Shown: in pieces, positions 51,533 through 60,796 of the stretch
Layout of the letters: every line of letters starts with the position of its first letter
Position numbering within the stretch: the stretch's first letter is position 1
Source: Pantoea alfalfae
Lineage (GTDB): Bacteria; Pseudomonadota; Gammaproteobacteria; Enterobacterales; Enterobacteriaceae
Reading direction: 5' to 3'
DNA length: 64,000 bases
Assembly: GCF_019880205.1 (NCBI RefSeq)
Contig: NZ_CP082292.1
Location: 1,426,001-1,490,000 of the forward strand
Notes under the pieces: generated by a model
The model's database searches: none
Told to the model about the DNA's origin: nothing
The model's input: the letters and a program-made list of their open reading frames with translations, nothing else
Translations under genes and position numbers: made by a program

Positions 51533-52794
51533 TGCGTCTTGGTGTCATAGCGGACGATTTTACCGGCGCAACGGATATCGCCAGTTTTCTGGTGCAGAAC
51601 GGCCTGACGACCATTCAGTTCAACGGCATTCCCGCCAGCGAAGAGATGACAGAGGCGCAGGCGATTGTGATCAGCCTGAAAAGCCGTTCCTGCCCGGCAG
51701 ATCAGGCGGTTTCGCAGTCGCTGGCCGCGCTGGCGTGGCTGCAAAAGCAGGGCTGCGAGCGCTTCTACTTCAAATATTGCTCCACTTTCGACAGTACCGC
51801 ACAGGGCAATATCGGTCCGGTGACCGATGCGCTGCTGAATGCGCTTGGTGAGACGCAGACGGTCATCTGCCCGGCGTTGCCGGTGAACGGGCGCACCGTC
51901 TATCAGGGCTATCTGTTTGTCGGCGATCAACTGCTGTCCGATTCCGGCATGCGGCACCATCCGGTTACACCGATGCAGGACAGCAACCTGATGCGTCTGA
52001 TGACCTCGCAGGCAACCGGCAAAGCCGGGCTAATCGCCGCAGCACAGATCGATCAGGGCGCGGAGTCAGTACGTCAGGCGCTGGACCAGCTGGCGGAGCA
52101 GGGCATCAGCTACGTCGTTACTGACACCCTGCATCAGGGGCATCTGTTGACCCTGGGTGAAGCACTCAGTGACAGGCGGCTGGTGACCGGCGGTTCCGGG
52201 CTGGCTATCGGTCTGGCACGACAGTGGACGACGGCCGGGACGGATGCAGAGGCGGAGCGGGCAGGCCGTCCGCACGGCGATCGCGCTGTAGTGCTCTCCG
52301 GTTCCTGTTCGCAGATGACCAATCGTCAGGTTGCCGCGTACCGCCAGCTGGCACCGGCCTGCGAAGTAGAGATTGAGCATTGTCTGGAAGATGCAGAAGG
52401 GTATGCCCGGCAGCTGTGCGACTGGGTGGAAGCCAACAGCCATCAGACGATGGCCCCGCTGCTTTTTGCCACCGCTGACGCGCAGCAACTGCAGGTGATT
52501 CAGCAGCGCTATGGTGCGCAGCGCAGCAGCGAAGCCGTTGAGCAGCTGTTCGCCGCCGTCACCCGTGAGCTGAAACAGCGTGGCTGGCAACGTTTTATTG
52601 TGGCGGGAGGGGAAACCTCCGGCGTGGTGGCGCAGAGCCTGGGCGTAACTGCCTTTCACATCGGCCCGACCATCTCGCCCGGCGTGCCCTGGGTGCGCGA
52701 CATTCATCAGCCGCTCTCCCTGGCTCTGAAATCGGGCAATTTTGGCGACGAAGATTTCTTCCGCCGCGCGCAAACGGAGTTTACCGATGTCTGA
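51532..52794 (+). CDS. otnK: 3-oxo-tetronate 4-kinase
   Basis: A 420-residue four-carbon acid sugar kinase (DUF1537/OtnK). The N-terminal GVIADDFTGATDIASFL near residues 4-20 and YFKYCSTFDSTAQGNIGPV near 80 bind substrate; the C-terminal VLSGSCSQMTNRQ and FIVAGGETSGVVAQSL near 355-371 bind ATP. ATG overlaps the ltnD stop by one base. It phosphorylates 3-oxo-tetronate made by OtnI. Confidence 0.92.
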   Translation: MRLGVIADDFTGATDIASFLVQNGLTTIQFNGIPASEEMTEAQAIVISLKSRSCPADQAVSQSLAALAWLQKQGCERFYFKYCSTFDSTAQGNIGPVTDALLNALGETQTVICPALPVNGRTVYQGYLFVGDQLLSDSGMRHHPVTPMQDSNLMRLMTSQATGKAGLIAAAQIDQGAESVRQALDQLAEQGISYVVTDTLHQGHLLTLGEALSDRRLVTGGSGLAIGLARQWTTAGTDAEAERAGRPHGDRAVVLSGSCSQMTNRQVAAYRQLAPACEVEIEHCLEDAEGYARQLCDWVEANSHQTMAPLLFATADAQQLQVIQQRYGAQRSSEAVEQLFAAVTRELKQRGWQRFIVAGGETSGVVAQSLGVTAFHIGPTISPGVPWVRDIHQPLSLALKSGNFGDEDFFRRAQTEFTDV

Positions 52795-53431
52795 ATCTTT
52801 ACTTTTAGCGGAGCAGCAGGCGCGTGGCGAAATGGTACGTCTCGGTGCCTCGTTCTTTCAGCGCGGCTATGCCACCGGCTCAGCGGGCAACCTCTCAATG
52901 TTGCTGGCGGATGGCAATCTGCTGGCGACCCCTACCGGCTCCTGCCTCGGGGAATTACAGGGTAACCGGCTGTCGAAAGTGACGCCGGAGGGGGAATGGC
53001 TCTCCGGCGATAAACCCTCCAAAGAGATTGCGTTTCACCGCGCGCTCTACCTGAATAACCCCGACTGCCGCGCAGTGGTGCATTTGCATAGCCACTACCT
53101 GACGGCGCTCTCCTGTTTACAGGGGCTGGATACGGACAACTGCATCCGTCCGTTTACCCCCTATGTGGTAATGCGCGTCGGTGATGTGCCTGTTGTGCCT
53201 TACTACAAGCCGGGCGATGGGCGTCTGGCCGAAGATCTGGCGGCGCTGGCGCCGCGCTACCGCGCCTTCCTGCTGGCGAATCACGGCCCGGTGGTGGTGG
53301 GGAAATCCTTACAGGAAGCGGCAGACAACACCGAAGAGCTGGAAGAGACTGCTCGTCTGATCTTTACCCTGGGCGACCGCCCGATCCGTTATCTCAGCGA
53401 TGCCGAAGTGGCAGAACTCAGGAGCCGATAA
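52787..53431 (+). CDS. otnC: 3-oxo-tetronate 4-phosphate decarboxylase (class II aldolase family)
   Basis: A 214-residue zinc enzyme of the class II aldolase/adducin family. [13 protein letters not shown] near residues 26-38 binds the phosphate, [10 protein letters not shown] near 101-110 and ANHGPVVVG near 163-171 hold the zinc histidines. It splits 3-oxo-tetronate 4-phosphate to dihydroxyacetone phosphate and CO2. ATG 52787 overlaps otnK by 8 bases and gives the family length; the longer frame upstream lies within otnK. Confidence 0.92.
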   Translation: MSESLLLAEQQARGEMVRLGASFFQRGYATGSAGNLSMLLADGNLLATPTGSCLGELQGNRLSKVTPEGEWLSGDKPSKEIAFHRALYLNNPDCRAVVHLHSHYLTALSCLQGLDTDNCIRPFTPYVVMRVGDVPVVPYYKPGDGRLAEDLAALAPRYRAFLLANHGPVVVGKSLQEAADNTEELEETARLIFTLGDRPIRYLSDAEVAELRSR

Positions 53432-54216
53432 TGCCGAAGTTTGCTGCTAACCTCTCGACGCAGTTTACAGAATATCCCTTTGCTGAACGCTTTGCTGCAG
53501 CGGCGAAAGCCGGTTTCACGGCGGTCGAATTTCTGTTTCCTTATGACTATCCCGCCACGCAGATAAAACAGTGGCTCGATATAAACCTGCTGCAACTGGT
53601 GCTGTTCAATACCGCGCCGGGCAATGTCGCCGCGGGTGAGTGGGGTGTTTCCGCCATCCCCGGACGGGAAGCGGAAGCAAAGGCGGATATCGACCGCGCC
53701 CTGAGTTATGCGCTGGCGCTGAACTGCCCGCAGGTTCACATCATGGCGGCGACGGTGCCGCCCGGTGCCGATCGTCAGCGTTACGTTGAGACCTTTATCA
53801 GCAACATGCGCTATGCGGCTGAGCGCTTTGCGCCGCACGGCATCAACCTGCTGATAGAAGCGCTTAACCCTGTAACCAAGCCCAACTATCTCTACGCCAG
53901 TCAGTATCAGACGCTGGAGATGGTTGAACAGATCGACCGGCCGAACGTGTTCACTCAGCTCGACCTGTTTCATGCACAGCGGGTAGACGGCAACCTCAGC
54001 CATCTGATTCGACACTATGCGGGACGTTATCGACACGTACAGATTGCGTCAGCGCCGGATCGCCATGAGCCGGATGAGGGGGAAGTTAACTATCCCTGGC
54101 TCTTCTCACTACTGGATGAGGTTGGCTATTCCGGCTGGGTCGGCTGCGAATATATCCCGCGTGGTGACACCAACGCGGGCCTGGGCTGGTTTGCTCCCTG
54201 GAAATTAAAAGCCTGA
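53431..54216 (+). CDS. otnI: 2-oxo-tetronate isomerase (hydroxypyruvate isomerase family)
   Basis: A 261-residue TIM barrel. Catalytic glutamates are expected in LLIEALNP near residues 139-146 and in [10 protein letters not shown] near 237-246, both present; the N-terminal [18 protein letters not shown] is typical of the Hyi/OtnI group. Start overlaps the otnC stop by one base. It converts 2-oxo- to 3-oxo-tetronate between LtnD and OtnK. Confidence 0.92.
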   Translation: MPKFAANLSTQFTEYPFAERFAAAAKAGFTAVEFLFPYDYPATQIKQWLDINLLQLVLFNTAPGNVAAGEWGVSAIPGREAEAKADIDRALSYALALNCPQVHIMAATVPPGADRQRYVETFISNMRYAAERFAPHGINLLIEALNPVTKPNYLYASQYQTLEMVEQIDRPNVFTQLDLFHAQRVDGNLSHLIRHYAGRYRHVQIASAPDRHEPDEGEVNYPWLFSLLDEVGYSGWVGCEYIPRGDTNAGLGWFAPWKLKA

Positions 54217-54231
54217 TTTAACGTGCTCTTA

Positions 54232-54253
54232 AACCGGTGTTTCAGCACCGGTT
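54232..54253 (+). other. Intercistronic hairpin between otnI and the permease gene
   Basis: Perfect AACCGGTG/CACCGGTT stem with a 6-base loop and no T-run. It may lower read-through or protect the upstream mRNA. Confidence 0.5.
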
Positions 54254-54340
54254 GGGTCAGGCTCGCCCTTTATCTGGCCCTGCACCTGCTGACCCTGTAC
54301 GCCGATAACCCAAAAAATATAACAATTTCTGAGGTTTACT

Positions 54341-55696
54341 ATGTCCACCGCACTGCTGTTAGCCATAGCGACCGCCAGCATCGTGATCCTGCTGCTGCTG
54401 GTCATCAAAGCCAAAGTTCATCCGTTTGTCGCCCTGCTGATTGTCAGCCTGCTGGTGGCTATCGCGACCGGCATTCCGGCTGAGAAAATCATGGAGACGA
54501 TTATCACCGGAATGGGCGGGTTGCTCGGTCATATCACCATCATCATCGTGCTGGGTGCTATGCTCGGGGCAATTATTGAAGCCTCAGGGGGCGCTGAATC
54601 GCTGGCGCAACGCTTCAGTAAAACGCTGGGTCTGAAGCGGACCGTCGCCGCTTTAACCATGGCGGCTTTTATCCTGGGTATTCCGGTGTTTTTCGAAGTG
54701 GGCTTTATCATCGTCATCCCGCTGATTTATGGCTTCACTAAGGTAGCGCGTGTCTCACCGCTGAAGTTTGGCCTGCCGATGGCGGGCGTCATGCTGACGG
54801 TGCACGTGGCGCTGCCAACCCATCCGGGGGCCGCGGCCGCCGCCGGGATCCTGCACACGGACATGGGCTGGCTGATGATGCTGGGTATCGCGATTTCCGT
54901 GCCGGTCGGGATCATTGGCTACTACGTGGCGAAAGTGATGAACCGTCGCCATTATCATCTGTCGGTCGAGGTGCTGGAGCAGTTGCAGATGGCGAAGCCA
55001 GAGGGGCAGGAAAAGAAGCATGAACCTGCCCCACCGGGCGCGCTGACCATCAGCGGTCTGATTGTGGTCCCGATTGTATTGATCGTGCTGGGAACGCTGT
55101 CCCACACCCTGCTGGCTGAAGGCAGTCTGCTGCGTAACGTCATGACTGTGATTGGCACGCCGCCGATTGCCCTGCTGATTGCCTTAGGACTGGCGGCCTG
55201 GCTGCTGGGCGTCCGTCGTGGCTGGAGCAAAGACAAGCTGGAAGATCTGACCGGCCGGGCAATTCCCACCTCCGCCAGTGTGATTCTGGTGGCCGGTGCG
55301 GGTGGGGCATTTGGCAAAGTCCTGGTGGAATCAGGGGTCGGCAAAGCGCTGGCGGTGACGCTGGAAACGCTGCATCTGCCGCTGGTGCCTGCTGCGTTTA
55401 TCCTGTCACTGGCGCTGAGGGCGTCACAGGGTTCCGCCACGGTAGCCATTCTGACCACCAGCGGACTGCTGACGCAGGCGGTAACCGGCGTGACGGATAT
55501 GCAACGGGTACTGGTTACCCTGGCAGCCTGTTTTGGCGGCCTGGGGCTTTCACATGTCAATGATGCGGGCTTCTGGGTGGTCACCCGTTATCTCGGACTT
55601 TCCGTGGCCGACGGTTTACGCACCTGGACAGTGCTGACGACGATAATGGGATTAAGCGGTTTTGTGCTGACCTGGCTGGCGTGGACGGTGCTCTGA
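54341..55696 (+). CDS. GntP-family permease, probably for threonate or related sugar acids (YgbN-like)
   Basis: A 451-residue membrane protein with about twelve helices, of the gluconate:H+ symporter family. Family blocks are GGLLGHITIIIVLGAMLG near residues 51-68, GIPVFFEVGFIIVIPL near 112-127 and RASQGSATVAILTTSGLL near 358-375. As the last gene of the operon it would import the substrate of LtnD. The substrate is inferred from context. Confidence 0.9.
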   Translation: MSTALLLAIATASIVILLLLVIKAKVHPFVALLIVSLLVAIATGIPAEKIMETIITGMGGLLGHITIIIVLGAMLGAIIEASGGAESLAQRFSKTLGLKRTVAALTMAAFILGIPVFFEVGFIIVIPLIYGFTKVARVSPLKFGLPMAGVMLTVHVALPTHPGAAAAAGILHTDMGWLMMLGIAISVPVGIIGYYVAKVMNRRHYHLSVEVLEQLQMAKPEGQEKKHEPAPPGALTISGLIVVPIVLIVLGTLSHTLLAEGSLLRNVMTVIGTPPIALLIALGLAAWLLGVRRGWSKDKLEDLTGRAIPTSASVILVAGAGGAFGKVLVESGVGKALAVTLETLHLPLVPAAFILSLALRASQGSATVAILTTSGLLTQAVTGVTDMQRVLVTLAACFGGLGLSHVNDAGFWVVTRYLGLSVADGLRTWTVLTTIMGLSGFVLTWLAWTVL

Positions 55697-55710
55697 TTGA
55701 GCAAGACAGG

Positions 55711-55747
55711 AAAGCCTGACCCGGCAGGGGATGCCGGGTCAGGCTTT
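55711..55747. terminator. Bidirectional terminator between the permease gene and sbcB
   Basis: Perfect 16-bp stem AAAGCCTGACCCGGCA with its complement and a 5-base loop, between two convergent genes. Confidence 0.88.
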
Positions 55748-55756
55748 CTCATGGGT

Positions 55757-57184
55757 TCAGGAAACCAGCTCCTGCGCATAAAGATAGAGCGCTTTGAGCT
55801 GCCCAACCTTTTCTGCATCAGCTTCATGCAGATTAGCCAGTCCTTCCAGTTCCTGCATAAACGCCTGCACCCGATCACCGTTCAGTACGTCACGGCGATG
55901 CTCCAGCCAGCGCTGTTGCTCGGCATCATCCAGCGTGCCGGGGAAATTACGCGCCCGATAGCGGAACAGCAGTTTCGCCACCCGCGCACTCTCAAAGCTC
56001 AGGTCAAGCGCAGGCAGATTGGCCGGCGCGGTCTGACGAATAATGTTCATCCCGGCGCGATCGGCATCGCTGAAGAATCCATCGTAGAGCTGCGTGTCCA
56101 CATCCTCTGACGGTGTAAACGGCTCGGCTTCGGCAAACAGCGTAACCAGTTTTTCCCGCACGTCAGGCTGCTGACGCAACAGCGCCAGATTCGTCAGACA
56201 GTGCTGACGATCAATACCAAGACGGGCCGCATCTTCCGGACGCAGCGTACTGGCAGGTGCCAGCACCGGACACTTGTTGATATGCACCAGTTTAACCGGT
56301 ACCGCAGGCAGATCGCCGAGGTCGTTTTTCGGCGTGTAAAGACGTTCACGCAGCGTGTCAGCATCCAGTTGCAGCAGCGGTGACATATCGCCTGCCAGAT
56401 CCACCACGATCAGCGCATTCCGGTTATCGGGATGCCAGGCCAGCGGCACGATCCAGCTGGTGTTGCCGCGCGCGGCGCCGAACATGCCAGAGACATGGAC
56501 CAGCGGTTTCATCTGCGGGATGTCGATCAGGTTCATCAGCTTGTTTTTGTTGCGATGGGTAAACAAAAACTCAAACAGTTTCGGCTGCTTCTCTTTTACC
56601 AGCTTTGCCATCGCCAGCGTGGCGTAAACATCGGACATTGCATCGTGCGCATTTTCATGGGCCACGCCGTTGGCTTTGGTCAGATGCTCCAGCCGGAAGC
56701 TGGGAAAGCCTTCTTCATTTTCCGGCCAGTTGATCCCGTCAGGCCGCAGCGCATAGCAGGCACGCATCACGTCGAGCAGGTCCCAGCGTGAGTTGCCGTT
56801 TTGCCAGGCCCAGCCATAAGGGTCATAAAAGTTGCGATAGAAGATATTACGCGTCACTTCATCATCGAAACGTACGTTGTTGTAGCCCACCACGCAGGTT
56901 TGTTCGGTGGTGAACAGCTTATGAATGCGTTCGGCAAACTCTGCTTCGATGACGCCGCGGCTCATCGCTATCTGCGGGGTGATGCCGGTAATCATTACCG
57001 CTTCGGGCTGTGGCAGATAGTCATCAGGCGGACGGCAGTAGAACACTTCAGGCTCGCCGACCGGATTAAACTCACTGTCGGTGCGCAGGCCGGCAAACTG
57101 GGCGGGCCGGTCACGAGAGGGGCTGGTACCGAAGGTCTCATAATCGTGAAACAGAAAAGTGGGCTGTACGCGGTCGTTATTCAA
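55757..57184 (-). CDS. sbcB: Exodeoxyribonuclease I
   Basis: A 475-residue single-strand 3'-5' exonuclease of the DEDDh group. FLFHDYETFGTSPSRD near residues 10-25 supplies the first acidic pair, VGYNNVRFDDEVTRN near 98 the second aspartate, and ENAHDAMSDVYATLAMA near 177-193 the His/Asp of motif III. The C-terminal SH3-like and helical parts are present at normal length. Beside dacD as in E. coli. Confidence 0.96.
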   Translation of the reverse strand: MNNDRVQPTFLFHDYETFGTSPSRDRPAQFAGLRTDSEFNPVGEPEVFYCRPPDDYLPQPEAVMITGITPQIAMSRGVIEAEFAERIHKLFTTEQTCVVGYNNVRFDDEVTRNIFYRNFYDPYGWAWQNGNSRWDLLDVMRACYALRPDGINWPENEEGFPSFRLEHLTKANGVAHENAHDAMSDVYATLAMAKLVKEKQPKLFEFLFTHRNKNKLMNLIDIPQMKPLVHVSGMFGAARGNTSWIVPLAWHPDNRNALIVVDLAGDMSPLLQLDADTLRERLYTPKNDLGDLPAVPVKLVHINKCPVLAPASTLRPEDAARLGIDRQHCLTNLALLRQQPDVREKLVTLFAEAEPFTPSEDVDTQLYDGFFSDADRAGMNIIRQTAPANLPALDLSFESARVAKLLFRYRARNFPGTLDDAEQQRWLEHRRDVLNGDRVQAFMQELEGLANLHEADAEKVGQLKALYLYAQELVS

Positions 57185-57737
57185 ATTTCATATCCGTTCA
57201 TTGCGTTTACTGGCGTAGAGAACAGAAAGCGTAAAGACCGCTCTCTGTCCGCTCTGAATTTTTGCGCCACAGAGGAGGGTAATCGTTGCGTCTGGTGCGC
57301 GCTGACTGTGCGTTCTGCCACAGAGCTATTATAGCGGATCAGGGGATCGTCTGACGCTCTCCCATATGGTAAACCATATTCCGGTACGTCTGAAGTTAAG
57401 GGTTCAGTCGGCCTGATGCTTCTCTTCAACCGTCAGACCTCTGCAATCACTGCAGCAGGCGTGCGAGCCTGTATCAGCGGACGCCATTTGGAATCCGCTA
57501 CGCATTTTCGCAGCCTATGTATGCCGCTCTCAGCGCAGCGTATGAAATGACGCCTGCGCTTCCTCTGTTCTGCCCTGGCGGGCGAACCGCGTTACTTCGT
57601 CAGACGCGCACCCGCCTGGCGCCCGGTTCATACTTTTTTTCAATTTATTCAAACCTTCACAACGCTTTTGCCGTACAACGTGCGGCTGTTTCCGTTTCGT
57701 TTTTAGAAATTTTCTCTCCCGTGCAATTAAGGATGAA
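57185..57737. other. 553-base gap between divergent sbcB and dacD
   Basis: No convincing gene is seen; short frames on both strands look non-coding. It must hold both promoters. A palindrome ATATGGT-AA-ACCATAT lies at 57364-57379, and a GC-rich segment (57550-57625) with inverted parts is followed by a T-run near 57632-57640, which could end a small RNA on the + strand. Confidence 0.4.
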
Positions 57738-57740
57738 GTG

Positions 57741-58904
57741 TTGAAAAGGCGTCTGTTGTTCACCGTTACCGCTACTGTTTTTTGGGCCTCGCTGGCACAG
57801 GCTGATGCGATTCCCTTTCCTGTGACGCCTCCGGCGATTGATGCGGCTTCCTGGGTATTGATGGATGCCACTACCGGGCAGGTGCTGACCGCGGGCAATC
57901 CCGATGAACGCCGCAATCCCGCCAGCCTGACCAAACTGATGACCGGCTACGTGGTCGATCGCGCTATCGACCAGAAGAAAATCAGCCGGGACGACATGGT
58001 CACAGTTGGAAAAGATGCCTGGGGTGCAGGGAATCCGGTGTTTAAAGGGTCCTCCCTGATGTTCCTGAAGCCAGGTGATAAGCTGAGCGTCCGGGATTTA
58101 AGCCGCGGCGTGATCATCGACTCCGGCAATGACGCCTGCGTTGCGCTGGCGGATTACGTGGCGGGCAGCGAAGCGAACTTCGTCGGTATGATGAATCATT
58201 ATGTTGAGAAGCTCGGCCTGCAGAATACGCATTTTGAAACGGTTCATGGTCTGGATGCGCCAGGTCAGTACTCCAGCGCGCTGGATATGGCGAAGCTGTC
58301 ACGCGCCATCATCGATGGCGAGCCTGATTTTTATGCCATGTACAGTGAAAAGACCCTGACCTGGAATGGCATTACCCAGAACAACCGTAATGGTCTGCTA
58401 TGGGATAATAATCTCCACGTTGATGGGCTGAAAACCGGTCACACTGAAACCGCGGGCTTTAATATCATCGCGTCAAATGTGGTGGGCAAACATCGCCTGA
58501 TCGCTGTCGTCATGGGGGGGAAAAGTTCGAAAGGCCGGGAAGAGCAGGCGCGTAAACTGCTGGTCTGGGGCCAGAACACCTTCGATACCGTTCAGCTGTT
58601 CCATGCGGGTAAGAAGATTGGCAGCGAAAATGTCTGGTACGGCAATCCGCATCAGGTAGAGGTGGGAACGGCAGAAGATGTTTATCTGTCGCTGCCGCGC
58701 AGTGAAGTGCAGAACGTGAAGGCGAAATACGTCATCGATCGTAAAGATCTGGAAGCACCGCTGAAAGCCAATGAAGTGATCGGCGAGATTCAGGTGATGG
58801 ATAAAGATCAGCAGATTGCTCACTATCCGCTGGTGGCACTGAGTGCGGTCGAGCCAGCAGGCGTGATTACTCGCCTGACGGACTATCTTAAACAGAAGTT
58901 CTGA
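57741..58904 (+). CDS. dacD: D-alanyl-D-alanine carboxypeptidase PBP6b
   Basis: A 387-residue periplasmic peptidase of the DacA/C/D group that trims peptidoglycan pentapeptides. A signal peptide ends near AQADA (residues 19-23). The active-site motifs are SLTK (Ser62), SGN (near 124) and KTGHTE (near 229). The C-terminal part ends in an amphipathic helix (VITRLTDYLKQKF) that anchors to the membrane. TTG 57741, following AAGGA, or GTG one codon before is the start. Its neighbours sbcB and yeeA identify it as dacD rather than dacA/C. Confidence 0.9.
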   Translation: MKRRLLFTVTATVFWASLAQADAIPFPVTPPAIDAASWVLMDATTGQVLTAGNPDERRNPASLTKLMTGYVVDRAIDQKKISRDDMVTVGKDAWGAGNPVFKGSSLMFLKPGDKLSVRDLSRGVIIDSGNDACVALADYVAGSEANFVGMMNHYVEKLGLQNTHFETVHGLDAPGQYSSALDMAKLSRAIIDGEPDFYAMYSEKTLTWNGITQNNRNGLLWDNNLHVDGLKTGHTETAGFNIIASNVVGKHRLIAVVMGGKSSKGREEQARKLLVWGQNTFDTVQLFHAGKKIGSENVWYGNPHQVEVGTAEDVYLSLPRSEVQNVKAKYVIDRKDLEAPLKANEVIGEIQVMDKDQQIAHYPLVALSAVEPAGVITRLTDYLKQKF

Positions 58905-58924
58905 TTGTCGCCGGGCAGTACAGA

Positions 58925-58952
58925 AACGGGTAGCCTGCGGGCTGCCCGTTTT
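58925..58952 (+). terminator. Rho-independent terminator after dacD
   Basis: AACGGGTAGC pairs with GCTGCCCGTT (one G-T wobble), followed by TTTTC. Confidence 0.75.
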
Positions 58953-59162
58953 CACATTTATACCCTGAGCCTGTTACCGATACCTGATAAAGGTTAAAAA
59001 GCCGTATTAAGTTGTTCATGACTTCCGGTCAGGTATGTGAGGCGGATGTTGATAATTGTAAGCGAACGTCAAAACTGTTTTGAAATATCCGGCCCGCGCT
59101 AAGTCCAGGCCGCGTTCAGGGTTAAGATAGCCCCATCATGTTCCCGTAACCGGAAAGTCACT

Positions 59163-60221
59163 TTGCGTCCTGACAAGCCCATCTCGAAACTGGAGTTCTG
59201 GTTTTATCGCCATTACCGATACGTCCACGGCGTGCGCATTGCCATCGCCTTTTTGCTCTGCTTTATTTTTGTCCGGGCAACCGGTATTCCGGAAGGCACC
59301 TGGCCGCTGATCACGCTGGTGGTGGTGATGGGGCCGATTTCCACCTGGGGAAATGTCTTTCCACGCGCCCTGCAGCGCATCTGCGGCACGGTGGCGGGCT
59401 CGATTTCCGGGCTGATTGCCCTGAAGCTGGAGCTTATTTCCATGCCGGTGATGCTGGCCTGGTGCGGCATCATCATGGTGATCAGCGGCTACCTGACGCT
59501 GGGCAAACATCCCTACATGGCGCTGCTGATCGGGATTACGCTGAGCGTGGTGGTGGGTGCGCCAACCGGCGATTTCACCGTGGCACTGTGGCGCGGTGGT
59601 GATGTCATTCTGGGATCGCTGATGGCGCTGCTGTTTACCGCTATCTGGGCGCAGCGCGCCTACACACACTGGCGCATTCAGCTCTCCGACACGCTGGCGG
59701 GCATGGCAAAAATCTATCACGCCGGCTTCTCGCCTAACCTGGTTGAAAAGCCGCGTCTCAATAAGCCGCTGGGCAAATTGCTGACCAGCGTGATCAAAAT
59801 GCGGGCGCTGCTGGAGCCGTCGAGCAAAGAGACGCGCATTCCGAAGTCGGTGCTTGAAGCGATTCAGACCATAAACCGTAATATGGTTTACACCATTGAG
59901 ATGCAGATTAATGCCTGGTGGGCCTCGCGTGAGAGCCACCTGATTATGCTTAACGCGCCTGCACTCCGCCGCACGCAGCAGATGACCGAGAATACGCTAC
60001 GGGCGCTGTCGGTGATGGCGATTGAGGGTGAAACAGAAGAGGTGATTGCCAACAGCCATGAGCTGACCGAAATCAGTGGCGAACTGCGCAGACTGATCGC
60101 CGAAGCGGGCAGCGACGGGCTGGAAGAGACGCCAATCTACGGCTACGTCTGGCTGACGCTGGAACTGGCGAAACAGCTGGAGCGGATGACCGATCTGATG
60201 CGGATGGCGCTGCGCAAATAA
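59163..60221 (+). CDS. yeeA: FUSC-family inner-membrane protein YeeA
   Basis: A 352-residue protein with an N-terminal block of five to six membrane helices (about 22-160) holding IPEGTWPLITLVVVMGPIS and GRALQRI-like charged turns, then a cytoplasmic helical domain. It has the length and order of E. coli YeeA, a relative of aromatic-acid efflux FUSC proteins; its substrate is unknown. The start is TTG 59163, since the ATG nearby is followed by a stop; it is the weakest point of the call. Confidence 0.87.
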   Translation: MRPDKPISKLEFWFYRHYRYVHGVRIAIAFLLCFIFVRATGIPEGTWPLITLVVVMGPISTWGNVFPRALQRICGTVAGSISGLIALKLELISMPVMLAWCGIIMVISGYLTLGKHPYMALLIGITLSVVVGAPTGDFTVALWRGGDVILGSLMALLFTAIWAQRAYTHWRIQLSDTLAGMAKIYHAGFSPNLVEKPRLNKPLGKLLTSVIKMRALLEPSSKETRIPKSVLEAIQTINRNMVYTIEMQINAWWASRESHLIMLNAPALRRTQQMTENTLRALSVMAIEGETEEVIANSHELTEISGELRRLIAEAGSDGLEETPIYGYVWLTLELAKQLERMTDLMRMALRK

Positions 60222-60381
60222 TCACCTCAGACAAGGACTTAATGTGAAACCGGGTTTCTTTGCGCTAAGATAAGAGCCAGTCTGAATTTAGCTGTGAAAA
60301 TTGCTTACCTGGCGGGCTAGCCGCTAAGCTGATCGTTTTGACTCTCTCCCTGCGTCAGCAGGCTTAAAGAAAGGTGCCATC

Positions 60382-60708
60382 ATGGAAAATGCCAAGCAGT
60401 CATTTCAGGACGTACTGGAGTTCGTGCGTATGTTCCGCCGCAAAAACAAACTGCAGCGTGAAATTGTCGATAATGAGAAGAAAATCCGCGATAACCAGAA
60501 GCGCGTACTGCTGCTCGACAACCTGAGCGAATATATCAAACCCGGCATGAGCGTTGAGGCCATTCAGGAAATCATCGCCAGCATGCGTGTGGATTATGAA
60601 GACCGCGTGGATGAGTACATCATCAAAAACGCCGACCTGTCTAAAGAGCGTCGCGAGCTGTCGAAAAAAATCAAAGCGATGGGCGTGGGCGAACACCCGA
60701 AAGCCTAA
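60382..60708 (+). CDS. tmaR: Polar-localising PTS regulator TmaR (YeeX, DUF496)
   Basis: A 108-residue, highly charged, mostly helical protein with coiled-coil character from residue 18 to 45 and 75 to 98 and the family block [16 protein letters not shown] near 47-62. In E. coli TmaR clusters at the cell pole and sequesters enzyme I of the phosphotransferase system. AAGAAAGG lies before ATG 60382. A terminator follows. Confidence 0.93.
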   Translation: MENAKQSFQDVLEFVRMFRRKNKLQREIVDNEKKIRDNQKRVLLLDNLSEYIKPGMSVEAIQEIIASMRVDYEDRVDEYIIKNADLSKERRELSKKIKAMGVGEHPKA

Positions 60709-60742
60709 GAACAGAGCGCTTATGCGTTCTGTGTTCCCTGTG

Positions 60743-60776
60743 AACCCGCATTCACTCCGGTGGTGCGGGTTTTTTA
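60743..60776 (+). terminator. Rho-independent terminator after tmaR
   Basis: Stem AACCCGCA/TGCGGGTT with a 13-base loop and a run of T residues. Confidence 0.85.
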
Positions 60777-60796
60777 TTATCTGTCTCAGCGCAGAA

